This document shows positions 26,380-38,339 of a stretch of DNA of 64,000 nt, in pieces (the first letter of the stretch is position 1; each line of letters begins with the position of its first letter). The notes beneath the pieces are model-generated. The model was not told where the DNA came from, made no database searches, and was given only the letters and a program-made list of their open reading frames with translations. Both the position numbers and the translations under genes were made by a program. The stretch comes from Paroedura picta (lineage: Eukaryota; Chordata; Lepidosauria; Squamata; Gekkonidae): contig NC_135371.1 in the NCBI RefSeq assembly GCF_049243985.1, forward strand, positions 2,071,501-2,135,500, given 5' to 3'.

Positions 26380-26973
26380 CTGGCAGCCTCCAGGAGGGGC
26401 AGTGGAGAAGATCTCCCCGAATTACAGCTGATCTCCAGATTACAAAGAGCAATTGGCTGCTTTGGAAGGTGGACCCCAGGGCTTGCTACCTGGCTGAAGC
26501 CCCGCCCTCCCCAAGCCCTGCCCTCCTCCAGCTCCACCCACAAAACCTCCAACCCAGAGCTGACAGTTCTAATGGGCATCCTTCACACAGCAGGATTCGG
26601 CCTGGAGGTTTCTCCAGAACTGCTACTGATCTCCAGACATCAGATGTCTCTTCAAGTGGAGAAAAATGGCAACTTTGAAGGGTGGCCACTGTGGCATGAT
26701 GCCCCCCCTCTGAGCTCCCTGGCACTGCCCCCCCCCCAAATCTCCAGCCATTTCCCACGGAGAGACCCTCAACCAACACTCTTTGCTGCACTGGATTCTC
26801 CCTTAATCGGATCTGGGACGAGGGAGAGGCTGTTTGGGTGGGGTCAAGAGGAACAGGAATCATTGAGGACCACTGGAGAAGAGGACAGTGCGCAAGGAGG
26901 TCACAGGAACGCCATGTGCTTCCCCCCCCCCCCCCCGACGTGTCAATAAAGTCAGAGTGTTGAAACAAAATGG
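26380..26973 (+). repeat. Dispersed copy of the 29.6-30.2 kb segment
   Basis: Matches about 29620-30246 closely, including 'ggatctgggacgagggag', 'caggaacgccatgtgctccc' and 'caataaagtcagagtgttg'. It differs by small indels. This shows duplication over about 3 kb in addition to the tandem copy at 30247. Confidence 0.85.
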
Positions 26974-27239
26974 TGCCCAAGCTGTTTGACAACCATCACG
27001 GAGGTACTGATCACTCAGTCCCATAGTCTGTGCAGGGTGGCTGTTCTCTTCCCCTGGAGGAAGGGGCTGTTTGCCTGACCTCTGGAGACCAAAACGACTT
27101 TGTATTTTGTCTCCTCCCTCAGCTTTGGTGACTCAGAAGAATAGTGAAAGATCCTGTTAGCAGCAGAGGGGAGGACCTGCAGCCAAGGGTTCAAATTACA
27201 TGTAGAACGGTGCCAGTTAGATATTGGGGGGGGGGGGGG

Positions 27240-27640
27240 ATTTCATAGAGTAGTTCAGCAGTGGAAGGGGCTGCCTAAGGAGGTGGGGAGCTCCCCCTCC
27301 CTGGCCATCCTCAAGCAGGGGCTGGACAGATCCTTCTCCTGGGTGCTTGAGGCTGATCCTGCATTGAGCAGGGGGTGGGACTGGATGGCCTGCATGGCCC
27401 CTTCCCACTGTAGGATTCTAGGAGTCTAGAGTAGTCATAGAGTACTAGAGATTCATAGAGTAGTCCAGCAGTGGAAGGGGCTGCCTAAGGAGGTGGGGAG
27501 CTCCCCCTCCCTGGCCATCCTCAAGCAGGGGCTGGACAGATCCTTCTCCTGGGTGCTTGAGGCTGATCCTTCACTGAGCAGGGGGTGGGACTAGATGGCC
27601 TGGAGGGCCCCTTCCCACTCTGTGGTTCTATAAATTTGAT
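27240..27640 (+). repeat. Two tandem CR1-like LINE 3' ends
   Basis: About 200-bp units (27241-27430 and 27452-27640), each from 'catagagtagt(t/c)cagcagtgg' to a 'ccttcccact' end and 'attcta' or 'ttctata' tail. Highly similar, so one may be a duplication of the other rather than an independent insertion. Confidence 0.75.
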
Positions 27641-27714
27641 GCCCACACCTGGCCAGAGCATTCCACCCGGTTGTAGGCAGGTGTCTGCCTGCCCTGGATG
27701 GTGTACAGCTCTCT

Positions 27715-28221
27715 ATGGCTCACTCCGCTAGGAACCTAGGCGTGATTCTGGACGCTTCCCTCACAATGGAGGCCCAGATCACAAAGGTAGCGCGGCTGGC
27801 ATTCTACCATCTCCGCCAAGCCAAGCTACTAGCGCCCTACCTGGCCCCGGAACACCTAGCCACAGTGATCCATGCGACGGTCACCTCTAGACTGGACTTT
27901 TGTAACTCGCTCTACGCAGGCCGGCCCTTAGCCCTACAGCTGGTCCAAAATGCAGCAGCCAGGATCCTCACAGCAACACCGTGGAGGTCCCACATCCGGC
28001 CTGTTCTCCACCAGCTGCAATGGTTGCCAGTTGAATTCCGGATCAGACTGAAGGTTCTGGTAATCACCTTCAAGGCCATTCGCGGTCAGGGCCCAGTGTA
28101 CCTGAGGGACCGCCTCCCCGCCTATGCCCCCAAAAGAGCCCTGCGCTCTACTGCCACCAACCAGCTAAGGATCCGTGGCCCTAAAGAAGTCCGCCTGATG
28201 CTGCTGGACTTAAAGGAGTAA
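27715..28221 (+). mobile_element. L2-like LINE reverse transcriptase fragment
   Basis: An open frame of 168 codons matches the C-terminal part of L2/CR1-group reverse transcriptases: ARNLGVILDASLTMEAQI, TSRLDFCNSLYAG, LQLVQNAAARIL and LQWLPVEFRIRLKVL. The 5' part of the element is missing and the sequence changes character after 28221. CNSLYAGRPLALQL lacks a few residues present between these motifs in related elements. Confidence 0.88.
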
Positions 28222-28559
28222 GCGTTTGGCAGAGGGATTGCCCCCCCCATCCTACTTGCCCCCCCCCCGTTTTCTGGAGGGGTGCCTGGCCAGAGGGGCT
28301 CGGGGACTCTTGTCCTTGAAGGGGGGGGGGCCTTGCATGAATTGAGGGGCTTTGGGGTCGTCCTGGGCGGCTGCCCTTGGCCTGGCGGCCCTGGTCATTG
28401 TGGAGGGCATGAATCCTCCTGCTGCGTGGCAAGTTCCCAACTCCAGGCTGGGGAACTCCTGGATATTTGGGGGGGGGTGCAGCCTGGGGAGGGCTGGGCT
28501 CGGGGACCATCATAGTCATCCTGATCTGCCTTTTAAACAGCGGGGGGGGGGGGGGGGTC

Positions 28560-29060
28560 GCTTGCAATTGCTACCGGGGGGGGGGAGCATGGAGCATCCG
28601 CTCCGCATCCGCATCCCTCCCCCGCGGAAACGCCTCCTCGGATCCGCTTGGCGCCACCCCCTCCCGGGAAGGGCAGTTGGGAGGAGGGCGAAAACTACGA
28701 CTCCCAGGATGCCCCGTGCAAGCCAGACCCCCCCCCCACTCCCGTGCAAAGGGGCGGGGGGCTTCTCTGCAGAGGCTCCTCCCGGCCGCGGTCTGGCAAC
28801 CGGCTCTCCTGGGAGGGGGCGCCCGTCGTGCAGCCGGATCGGGGCCCCTGCGGCTCCCTGGGCCCGTCCGAGATCAGGAGACCCCCCCGGGCGAAGGGGG
28901 GGGGCAGCCCGCGCCTTGGCTCCTCCGGACACGCGTCTTCCCCGGACACGCGTCTCGTGTGAACGCGCGGCTTGCCCCGGGGCGGAAGGGCCCTCCTGGC
29001 GGCGGGGAAGGGGCGCGGGCGCACACGTGGACTGGCCTCTGCTGGGTGAGCGGGAGGGGA
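28560..29060 (+). promoter_or_regulatory. CpG-rich block, probable gene D promoter
   Basis: GC-rich with many CpG ('ctcctcggatccgcttggcg', 'cccgtccgagatc', 'acacgcgtct'). A donor-like 'gctgg|gtgagc' at 29045 would end a non-coding first exon. The next coding exon downstream is gene D at 31918, about 2.9 kb away. Inference from position and composition only. Confidence 0.5.
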
Positions 29061-29140
29061 GGGGACATTGGCGGGGTTTGGGGTTGGGGGTTTTTGCACG
29101 TCTGAACGGGGGACACCAGCAGGAAGGAAGGCAGGAGCCA

Positions 29141-31100
29141 AGCAGAGGAGGCAGAGGGGAAGGCGGGCAGCTGGGCACGGACTCAATATTTATCAATATT
29201 GTTATTATTATATTTCTTATCTGCCGCATCTCGTGGGACTCAGGGCGGATTTCCATATGAATATATAACAGGGTACAAAAATATAAATTTTTAATGTAGA
29301 ATGTTGATTAAGTTATAAATATTTTTTAAAAAAACAACAGGAATTAAACTAGTTGCCCACTCCTCTGTCATAGGATTTTGGTTTGCTTTGCTTTCCCAGC
29401 CCCCCCCCCCCGCGGAGAGCGCAGTTGCCCTCTGCCCTTAATCATTTACTTCCTTACTTTGTTTCTGTCCCAGCTGACGCCCTTCTCCTTTCCTTGGTTT
29501 TATTCTCACAACGACCCTGCAAGGTAGGATCCCCTGGAATTACAGCTCCTTCCCAGACTAAAGAGATCAGTTCCCTTGGAGGAAATGGCTGCTTGGAAGG
29601 GGGCAATGTAGGGATGCCAGCCTCCAGGTGAGACCTGGGGATCCCCTGGAATTATAGCTTCTCTCCAGACTAAAGAGCTCTGTTCTCCTGGAGAAAATGG
29701 CTGCTTGGGAGGGGGGACTCCAGGGCTTGCTACCTGGCTGAAGCCCTGCCCTCCCCAAGCCCTGCCCTCCTCCAGCTCCACCCACAAAACCTACAACCCA
29801 GAGCTGGCAGTTCTAATGGGCATCCTTCCTACAGCAGGATTCGGCCTGGAGGTTTCTCCAGAACTACTACTGATCTCCAGACATCAGAGTTCTCTTCCCG
29901 TGGAGAAAAATGGCAACTTTGAAGGGTGGCCACTGTGGCATGATGACCCCCCCTCTGAGCTCCCTGGCACTGCCCCCCCCCCCCCCCAAATCTCCAGCCA
30001 TTTCCCACGGAGAGACCCTCAACCAACAGTCTTTGCTGCACTGGATTCTCCCAAGCGCCTGCCTGCTCCCTTAATTGGATCTGGGACGAGGGAGGGAGGG
30101 AGAGCTGTTTGGGTGGGGTCAAGAGGAACAGGAATCATTGAGGACCACTGGAGAAGAGGACAGTGCGCAAGGAGGTCACAGGAACGCCATGTGCTCCCCC
30201 CCCCACATGTCAATAAAGTCAGAGTGTTGAAACAAAATGGTGCCCAAGCAGAGGAGGCAGAGGGGAAGGCGGGCAGCTGGGCACGGACTCAATATTTATC
30301 AATATTGTTATTATTATATTTCTTATCTGCCGCATCTCGTGGGACTCAGGGCGGATTTCCATATGAATATATAACAGGGTACAAAAATATAAATTTTTAA
30401 TGTAGAATGTTGATTAAGTTATAAATATTTTTTAAAAAAACAACAGGAATTAAACTAGTTGCCCACTCCTCTGTCATAGGATTTTGGTTTGCTTTGCTTT
30501 CCCAGCCCCCCCCCCCGCGGAGAGCGCAGTTGCCCTCTGCCCTTAATCATTTACTTCCTTACTTTGTTTCTGTCCCAGCTGACGCCCTTCTCCTTTCCTT
30601 GGTTTTATTCTCACAACGACCCTGCAAGGTAGGATCCCCTGGAATTACAGCTCCTTCCCAGACTAAAGAGATCAGTTCCCTTGGAGGAAATGGCTGCTTG
30701 GAAGGGGGCAATGTAGGGATGCCAGCCTCCAGGTGAGACCTGGGGATCCCCTGGAATTATAGCTTCTCTCCAGACTAAAGAGCTCTGTTCTCCTGGAGAA
30801 AATGGCTGCTTGGGAGGGGGGACTCCAGGGCTTGCTACCTGGCTGAAGCCCTGCCCTCCCCAAGCCCTGCCCTCCTCCAGCTCCACCCACAAAACCTACA
30901 ACCCAGAGCTGGCAGTTCTAATGGGCATCCTTCCTACAGCAGGATTCGGCCTGGAGGTTTCTCCAGAACTACTACTGATCTCCAGACATCAGAGTTCTCT
31001 TCCCATGGAGAAAAATGGCAACTTTGAAGGGTGGCCACTGTGGCATGATGCCCCCCCTCTGAGCTCCCTGGCACTGCCCCCCCCCCAAATCTCCAGACTA
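29141..31100 (+). repeat. 1106-bp tandem segmental duplication
   Basis: Bases 29141-30246 repeat from 30247 with a constant 1106-bp offset. The second copy is partial (to about 31100) and then continues into a further internal repeat. The copies differ by very few bases and one homopolymer length, so the event is recent. It lies in the probable first intron of gene D. Confidence 0.92.
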
Positions 31101-31839
31101 AAGAGCTCTGTTCTCCTGGAGAAAATGGCTGCTTGGGAGGGGGGACTCTGTAGCATTATACTCCCCTGAGGTCCCTCCCCACCCCAAATTCTGCCCGGCT
31201 CTTCCCCTAGGTTTTTCCCAACCGTAGGCAGAAAATTCGTGACTGGGGCAGGGTCACACCATGGCAAAGTGGTAATTCGAACCTCCATCTCCTGGATGCT
31301 AGCCCAGCTTCCGTCCTCGACATAACAGCTCTCGGTCCACGCTGTCGCTGAGCCTTTGGGGAGATTCGGCCCTGGGATGGATTCGACCCTTGATGTAAGA
31401 AGCTTCTTTACACAGATCCTTATTTTCCCGCAGGGTTAACACGAAATGCTTCCGATGGGCCTCAAAACAGAATAAAATTATTCCGCCTTCCCAAATGAGG
31501 ACCACAGGCGACCCTGACCGTATGCATTTCGGCCAAATGGCCTTCCCCGGCAGTCAGACACACACATAGCACAATGGCCCCAGGCTTTGAACAAATCAGC
31601 AATTTCAAAACGTTGGACTAAGTTGAAATTGCTTTGAAATAATACCTGTGACTCAAGGCAGAGGTCTGTTTATAACAAATCTTCTGCCGTAATTAAGGGC
31701 GTGCCTGTCAGGGTGGCAAATCTGCAATGCACCTTCCTATCAGAGGTCAGAGAAAGTCAGCTCAGGGGCCGAACGGAGCCAGTAAATGACATCATGAAAA
31801 TTCAACCCGTCTCTCTCGCTGCCTTCTTTCTCCCCTCAG

Positions 31840-32709
31840 GCCGGAGCGACCTGCCTGCGTTGCTGCCGTCCGTAACCTTTCTGCTCTCTGCGCCCACTTT
31901 CGGGGGATTACCCAAGGATGAAAATGGAGACCCCAGACCTTGCCGGACGGGAGGAGTCAGCCGGAGCGGGGAAAGCGATTCGTGTCCCTCAGGGCCACAA
32001 GCCCAGGCTGGGCTGGGCTGAAGGAAGTCGGCCTTTGAAAGAGGCGCCCCCGGACAGTTCTGCCGGGTCCCTCAGTAGGGCGATCCTGTATCGGGTGAAG
32101 GACGAACCGGAGGAGGGTGTGGCCCTGCGCTGGGAAGCCCAGTGGGAAGAGTTCCTGAGCAACGCCGAGCCCCCTCACTTCACGTCGGGGGTCCCACCGT
32201 TGGCAGAGAAGCCCACCGCCCCCTGGGACGACGCCACGGCCTTCTTGACCTCCTTCGAGCGTGTCGCTGAGGCCTGCCTGTGGCCCGAAGAAGAGTGGGC
32301 GTCCCGGCTCCTGCCGGCCCTCAGCGGAGAAGCCAGGCAGGTCTTCGGCAGGCTGGAGGCCGGAGACCGCGAGGACTACGGGAAGGTGAAGGCGGCCATT
32401 TTGCAAGGGGATGCCCTGAGGAGGGAGAGGATGCGCCAGCATTTCAGGCGCTTCTGCTACCAGGAGACGGAGGGCCCGAGAGGCGCTTACAGCCGCCTCC
32501 AGGAATTTTGCCACGGGTGGCTGCGGGCGGAGAAGCACTCCAAGGAGCAGATCCTGGAGTTCTTGATCCTGGAGCAGTTCCTGAGCATCCTTCCGCCGGA
32601 GGTCCAGAGCTGGGTGAGGGAACATGGCCCCGAGACCTGCGCACAAGCAGTGGTCCTGGCCGAGGAATTCTTGCAGCGGCAGCGAGATGCCCAGAGGCAG
32701 GGAGGCCAG
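31840..32709 (+). CDS. Gene D extended SCAN exon
   Basis: Acceptor 'tctcccctcag' at 31839; donor 'ggaggccag|gtgaga' after 32709, phase 0. ATG at 31918 in the ATGAAAATGG context shared with E and F; 264 residues. Segments: [50 protein letters not shown] and [15 protein letters not shown]. Confidence 0.92.
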
Positions 32710-35700
32710 GTGAGACCCGTTTCTTGTGCTGTCAAGTGAGGGGCTGAGTTAAGAACACAAGTGAAGCCATGTTGGATCTGGCCATTGGCCCAGCCAGCCC
32801 AACACGCTGGGTGACACAGGGGCCAAAACCCAGGGGCCCTCAGGAAGAGGGGCCCGAACTCCAGAAGCCCTCCCACTGTTGCCCCCCACAAGCACCAACT
32901 GCCCCAGACAGAATGTTCCCCCTAGATTTCGTGGCTAAGGGCCACTAAGGGACTCCCCCTTCTTCAAGCAGCAGCAAGGGAAAGGTCAAAGTGCACGATC
33001 CCTTGCTACAGCCTTGCCTAAAAGAGGTCATTCCCTAAAATATTTAGCGGTTGGTCAAGTCTAGAACATAAGCAACAAGCTGACCCTTTATCTCAAGTCT
33101 GTAAGTGTGGCCCTTTCTTCTTTTCTCCCTCGTGTGGGAGGTCCTCAGCATGGTCCCCGTGGGCTACGTGGTGTTTTTAGGAAGTGGGTGGGGTCAGATG
33201 GGGCTTTTGCCTAGGAGAGGGTCTGGCTGGTAACTGGAGATCTGATTCGCTGTGCAGATGCCAAAAATTTGCTTGTGGCAGCATAAGAACCTTGACTTTG
33301 TGATGGAGAATTAGCTGCAGGTATGCAAGAGAATATTTTTATTAAACAATGTTAACTTAAAAAGGCATCCTGTTTAACTTCATTGCTGGGCATTTTTTTG
33401 GTTGATTTCACCTGCAGCAACCATTTTGCAGTTAAGTCCGCCTCCAATGTCAGCCATTTTGCCTTTGTGCCCACCACAATTCCAGCTCGGAATTCCATAG
33501 GTGCCAGCAAAGTCCGAAATATCTGGGGGGGCCCTGCCCTAGTGGGTGTCCAGTGGCTGACATAGTGCAGGTGGAAGGCTGAACTAACTTCTGTGAGACC
33601 CAAGTTCGAATCTTTGTTCTGCTAGCTACGGTTTCCAGCTGTCCTTGGGCCTTAAATCTGCCTCAGAGGGTTGTTATTTGGGTAAATTGGTGAAGGGTGG
33701 ATTGTTGTAAGCCACTGCAGATCCTCACCAGGGAGGGGGTGGGGGGGAACCCTGGGATAAAGCTATCTAAATAAAATTACCCCTTTCCATTCCTGGGAAT
33801 TTGAGAGACACTGAAGGCCAAATTCTGTTGAGTAAGGCTCAGAGCTTCTTGCGGTAGCCTTCAAGAAGATGGTGTTTCTTGGTTCTGCTAAGAGTTCTTC
33901 TTGTGTCCAGTTTCTAGCAAGGGGCCACAGCAGAGAAGGCCCAGTCTGCTTCCAGAGTCATTTCCCCTCTGAACAGCACTTGCAGACAGATAACCTTTGC
34001 CCCAGTCTGCCCCGACAGAGATACTGGAATACCAGCAGTGTTTTCCATTCCGCAGCCTGTTTCTTTTTCCTCCCACCTGCTCTTCCTCTGAGGGTTTAGG
34101 AGCGTCAGACTCGGATTCTTCCCTCCCCGTTTTTGCGTTTCCAGCATTGCTCAAAGATCTCTGCTTCTCTTCTGAAGATTGTGGTTTCTTGCAGGCCCCT
34201 GTGCGGGAGGAGGGGGCTGCGGCTGCCCCCGAGGGAGGCCAGACTCTGGAGCGTCAGCCGGTCAGAGAAACCAAGGAGGAAGACAACGGCCCGGGTAAGG
34301 AGGGAAGCCTCTTTTTTGGCCAAAAATGGCTGTTTTAGCATCCCCGGAGGAGTCCACTCATGTCCCTTTTCAATGTTCTTTGGAGTTTTGGGAAGAAGAA
34401 GAAGAAGTCTGGAGGGGCAAGATCAGGGCTATATGGGGCTCTCCACAAAATCCTCGCAGGACTCCCATCCCAGGCCTTGCTACCCTTAAAGAACGGGAGG
34501 GGCATTGTGTCATGAGGGGGGAAATTCCCAAGCACAGATTTCCGGGCCTCTTTCTCACCAAGGAAGGGCCCCCCGTGAGACTAAGACGAAGTGTATTACG
34601 GAGAGAACTCATCTGCAGCCATCCACTGATCTCCGAGACAAGTTTGGAAGAAGAGTTGTTTTTTATTTCCCGCTTTTCACTGTCTGAAGGAGCCACAAAG
34701 CAGCTTCCAGTCACCTTCCCTTCCTCTGCACAACAGGAAAATCACCACTGAAAAAAATCTTTTGTACTGGCAGGGGGAACGCCTGTTCCTTCTTAGATGG
34801 CACATGGAACAATCCATGACCCTCATAACTGGCGAATGTGTCTTGGATGAGCATTACTGGGGTTTTAACTTACTTTCAGTAAGAAATTGGGCACCTTTTT
34901 CCTGTTTCCTTAATCACCTTCCATTTCCTGTTTTCTAATAATCTGGGGAATAAAGTTGTGGGTTCTCCTTTATCCAGCAGCCCAAGAGTGGATGACGCTC
35001 GAGGACACCATGGATCGAGGAAGGCCAGACGTGGCTCATGGAACTTCATTGTGGAAGGTGGAAGGTGACATTTCCCACTGCTGTTGGCAGGAAGATGCCC
35101 TGGGAAGCCAGGAAAGGCCGTGTGGCCCGCAGGAGACCCCTGCAGCAGGAGGAGTGGAGGAATCCGTTCCTTGCTGGGGTCAGGACCCGTCTCCCCCTGA
35201 GACCATAGTCCGGACGGGAATCGATTCTGGTAAGCCAGCATGCCGGCATCCTTATGGGAAATTTCAGAGATATCAGAAGCTCAGAAGAGTCCTGCAGATT
35301 GGACCAACAGCGTCCTGTCTCACACGGTGGCCAACCAATTCCTGTGGATGGGCAATAACAGGGCAGAGAGGCCGAGGCCTTCCCCTGATGTTGCCTCCTG
35401 GCTCTGGGATTCAGAGGACTGGTGCTTCTGAAAATGGAGCTTCAGCCACCGTAGCTAATAACCATTTATAGGTTTCTCCTCCATTAATTTATGTAGCCCC
35501 CTTTGAGAGCTGTTTATTCCTGTGGCCACCCTCTGGCAGCAAGGTCCTCATTTTTGACCACTCTCTCTGCAAAGCAGTTTCCCGTTTTGTCTGTCCGGAA
35601 TCTTCTGCCCATCAGCTTTGCTGGGTGCCCTCCTGTCCTAGCATTCTGGGAGTGGGAGTAAAAACTGGGAAATGCTCTCACTGGTGTCCAGCATTTATAA

Positions 35701-37025
35701 TCCATCCAGGAACCCACTGGGGGTGGTGGGAGGAGTTCAGAAGCAAATCTTCTTGGACCAGGGAAAACCCCTGCGAGTGTTTTGGGCTGTTGGGAATTAT
35801 TCATCGGGTGCATTGACTTTAAGGGGCCTCCCAAAATAGACCTCACTGCTGGGGTAGGCCGGGAACTTTTCCACCTGAGTGGGAATGCCAAAGGGCACAA
35901 AAGGTGCGTCTTATGCAGTGAAGAGGGCTGTTTCCATAGGGAGTGATGGACACACCCACACCTGGTGGGATTCAGTGACGTGTTTCTCTCTTCTGATTTT
36001 ATCAGGTCTCTCTCTTTGTTCCGGCAGGTGACAGCTGGAAGTCTGAGAACAAAGGGGGTAAATTTGGCCACACAGCATCCAAGGAGAACTTTCAGAACCG
36101 AGGCGGAACCAAGAGGCAGGAACAGAACCATACCGGACTGAGGAGGGATCCACCTGGTCCTTGCCCAGGTGAGGATTTGGGTGAGATTCCCATTTGGCCA
36201 GACCCATCGACAGAAAAGGGGAGGAGCAAGTATCTCAGCCTTCACTGGAGAATTGACATGGCCGAGCCGCCATCTCGGACCTTCGAGTTCGGGGATGGCT
36301 TCGGCGAGACCAGGAGCCTCCTCGAACGCCCGGTGGAGCCCAAGCCATACAGCTGCCCCGAGTGCGGGAAGAGCTTCAGCCGCAGCGCAAACCTGACCTC
36401 GCACCTGCGGATCCACACGGGGGAAAAGCCGTTCGGCTGTCCGGACCCGGCCTGCGGGAAGCGGTTCTGCAGCCAGTCAGATCTGATCAAGCACAAGCGG
36501 ATCCACAAGGGGGAGAAGCCCTACCAATGCCCCCAGTGCGGGAAGCGCTTCAGCCAGGGCTCCCACCTCATTTCCCACCAGAGGATCCACACGGGGGAGA
36601 AGCCCTACCAGTGCCTGGAGTGCGGGAAGGCCTTCAGCAAGAACACCAACCTGACGTCCCACCAGAGGATCCACACCGGGGAGAAGCCCTACGCCTGCCC
36701 CGAGTGCGGGAAGCGCTTCACGTGGAGCTCCAACCTGACGTCCCACCAGAGGATCCACACCGGGGAGAGACTGTACCATTGCTTGATCTGCGGCAAGAGT
36801 TTCTGCAACCACTCCACCCTGATCAAGCACACGAGGATCCACACCGGGGAGAAGCCCTACAAGTGCTTCCTGTGCGGGAAGGGCTTCAGCCAGAGCTCCA
36901 GCCTCATTTCCCACAAGCGCACTCACACCGGGGAGAAGCCCTACCACTGCGCCGAGTGCGGGAAGAGCTTCAGCAAAAAAAACAACCTCACGTTGCACCA
37001 AAGGAGTCACGCCGGGGGGAAATGA
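31918..37025 (+). CDS. Gene D: extended-SCAN zinc-finger protein
   Basis: Four coding exons: 31918-32709, 34195-34294, 34978-35229 and 36028-37025. All are GT-AG, with phases 0, 1, 1; the length of 2142 nt gives 713 residues. The SCAN exon has VKDE at residues 60-63, the capsid-like extension and the SCAN core. A decayed KRAB-like exon follows. An additional exon absent from C, E and F encodes [10 protein letters not shown] and an acidic, Cys-containing stretch with no domain I know. Eight fingers end the protein. Finger 2 has four residues between its two Cys instead of two. AATAAA at 37167 and 37340 are plausible poly(A) signals. Expected role: nuclear DNA binding with SCAN dimerisation. 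Confidence 0.85.
33553..33775 (+). repeat. Possible tRNA-headed SINE, diverged
   Basis: 'ctgtgagacccaagttcgaatc' region in the position of a B box, then a body ending 'ctatctaaataaaat'. MIR-like organisation but too diverged to assign. Confidence 0.4.
34195..34294 (+). CDS. Gene D KRAB-like degenerate exon
   Basis: A 100-bp exon after 'gtttcttgcag', closing 'ccgg|gtaagg'. It reads APVREEG..., then [15 protein letters not shown]. It is homologous by position, phase and the ETKxE ending to the exons at 23825, 41553 and 48672; the KRAB core is gone. Confidence 0.75.
34645..34745 (-). repeat. SINE family 1 fragment
   Basis: 'ggaagaagagttg', 'cccgcttttcactgtctgaa' and 'cagtcaccttcccttcctct'; head missing. 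Confidence 0.55.
34978..35229 (+). CDS. Gene D extra exon, unknown domain
   Basis: Follows a tandem acceptor 'tatccagcag', so the exon can start at 34978 or 34981, both in phase 1. Donor 'attctg|gtaagc'. It encodes about 84 residues starting with [19 protein letters not shown] and containing CCWQEDALG. The start weakly resembles a KRAB or linker segment but I do not assign a function. Confidence 0.7.
36028..37025 (+). CDS. Gene D zinc-finger exon
   Basis: Acceptor 'ttgttccggcag' at 36027; phase 1 entry, open back to the acceptor. A linker of about 105 residues precedes eight fingers ([21 protein letters not shown] to [21 protein letters not shown]), then TGA. Finger 2 is [16 protein letters not shown], a C-X4-C form. 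Linkers are near-uniform HTGEKPY. Confidence 0.93.
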
Positions 37026-37166
37026 GCACCGTGTCGATGCGGGGGAAGGCGGAAAGAGGTCCAGCGCATGGGGCTTGGCTTCGTCGAAATCTACCCAGGG
37101 TGAAGCTTTTCCCGCGAGCGAATGATCAAGCGCCAGGAAAGAGCAGTGGAGAAATGCTCCGGTTGT

Positions 37167-37345
37167 AATAAAAACTGCAATTCGAAACCAGAGCTAATTA
37201 ATTCCAAGGGACCCCAAAGATTACTTTGGAGGAAACCAAAGTCACAACTTTTCAGTCGGTTGCTGACAGTGGAAATCAGGGTGGGATTTTCTTGCTGCTT
37301 TTATAGGAACTCCTCTAATGTTACGCTAACTGTACTGATAATAAA
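37167..37345 (+). promoter_or_regulatory. Poly(A) signals of gene D
   Basis: AATAAA at 37167-37172 and 37340-37345, the first about 140 bp after the stop codon. Placement is typical for a 3' end. Confidence 0.5.
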
Positions 37346-37763
37346 CTTTTTTCCCCCTGTGTATTGTTGCATTGGGGGGGTAGTTTGCATATTTGCGCAG
37401 TCAAGTCTCCAGGGGCCAATCACAAGCCTTCCAGGGTAAAAGCCCCACCCACTTTCTAAAAACACTTGGCGGGCACCAAGGGAGGTATCGGTGAGCACTA
37501 CGTCACCCAAGGGTGCCACACAGGGGACTCCTACTGAAACCTGATATTGAGTTGGACTGGGTGGAACCTGCCCAGGTCATGGTGGCTTGGAAAGCAAAAG
37601 TGGCTGGTTATTTTAATTATTGATTTGAATCAGAAGCACCCAAAGCTGGGAGAGACTACAGAGGGCCCTGCAGTCCAGCCCCCCCCCCCCCACACCTTCT
37701 CGGGGACTTAAAAACCACACCCTCCTGACAGGTGCTCATTTAACCTCCTCCTATGAAGGAGAC

Positions 37764-38045
37764 AGGAGCCTCTTGTGGCGCAGAGTGGTAAGGCAGCCGT
37801 CTGAAAGCTTTGCCCATGAGGCTGGGAGTTCAATCCCAGCAGCCGGCTCAAGGTTGACTCAGCCTTCCATCCTTCCGAGGTCGGTAAAATGAGTACCCAG
37901 CTTGCTGGGGGGTAAACGGTCATGACTGGGGAAGGCACTGGCAAACCACCCCGTATTGAGTCTGCCATGAAAACGCTAGAGGGCGTCACCCCAAGGGTCA
38001 GACATGACTCGGTGCTTGCACAGGGGATACCTTTACCTTTACCTT
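37764..38045 (+). repeat. Full-length BovB-tailed SINE with target-site duplication
   Basis: Family-2 SINE flanked by 'tatgaaggagac' at 37752-37763 and 38046-38057 (12 bp, perfect). tRNA-like head 'ggcgcagagtggtaaggc' and tail 'atacctttacctttacctt'. Confidence 0.85.
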
Positions 38046-38339
38046 TATGAAGGAGACTCCTCCCCCCCCTGAGGCAGCCCATCCCACCCACAGCCCTCAC
38101 CCTCAGAAAACGCTTCCTAATATTTAAGCAGAATATCTTTTCCCACCGTTTGAACCCACAGCTTCTAGTCCTTGTTGCTAAAAGCTGCAGTACATAAGTT
38201 GCCCCGTTTTTCAACAGATCTACCTTTGACGTAGTTAAAACATTACATTGTTTGTAAATTGTGAGCTTCACCAGCTTTTCTTAAATATGTCGATAAGGCA
38301 TGAACTGTTGGTGGCAGAGGATCAGGGAACTCGTAGAAG

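Noticed and set aside
27715-28221. L2-like LINE frame considered as a host gene
   Set aside because: Motifs are those of a LINE reverse transcriptase C-terminus; the 5' part is missing and there is no promoter or splice context.
28352-29260. Overlapping frames of 200-300 codons on both strands at the CpG block
   Set aside because: GC-rich DNA with few stop codons produces long random frames. No domain or consistent splice structure was seen.
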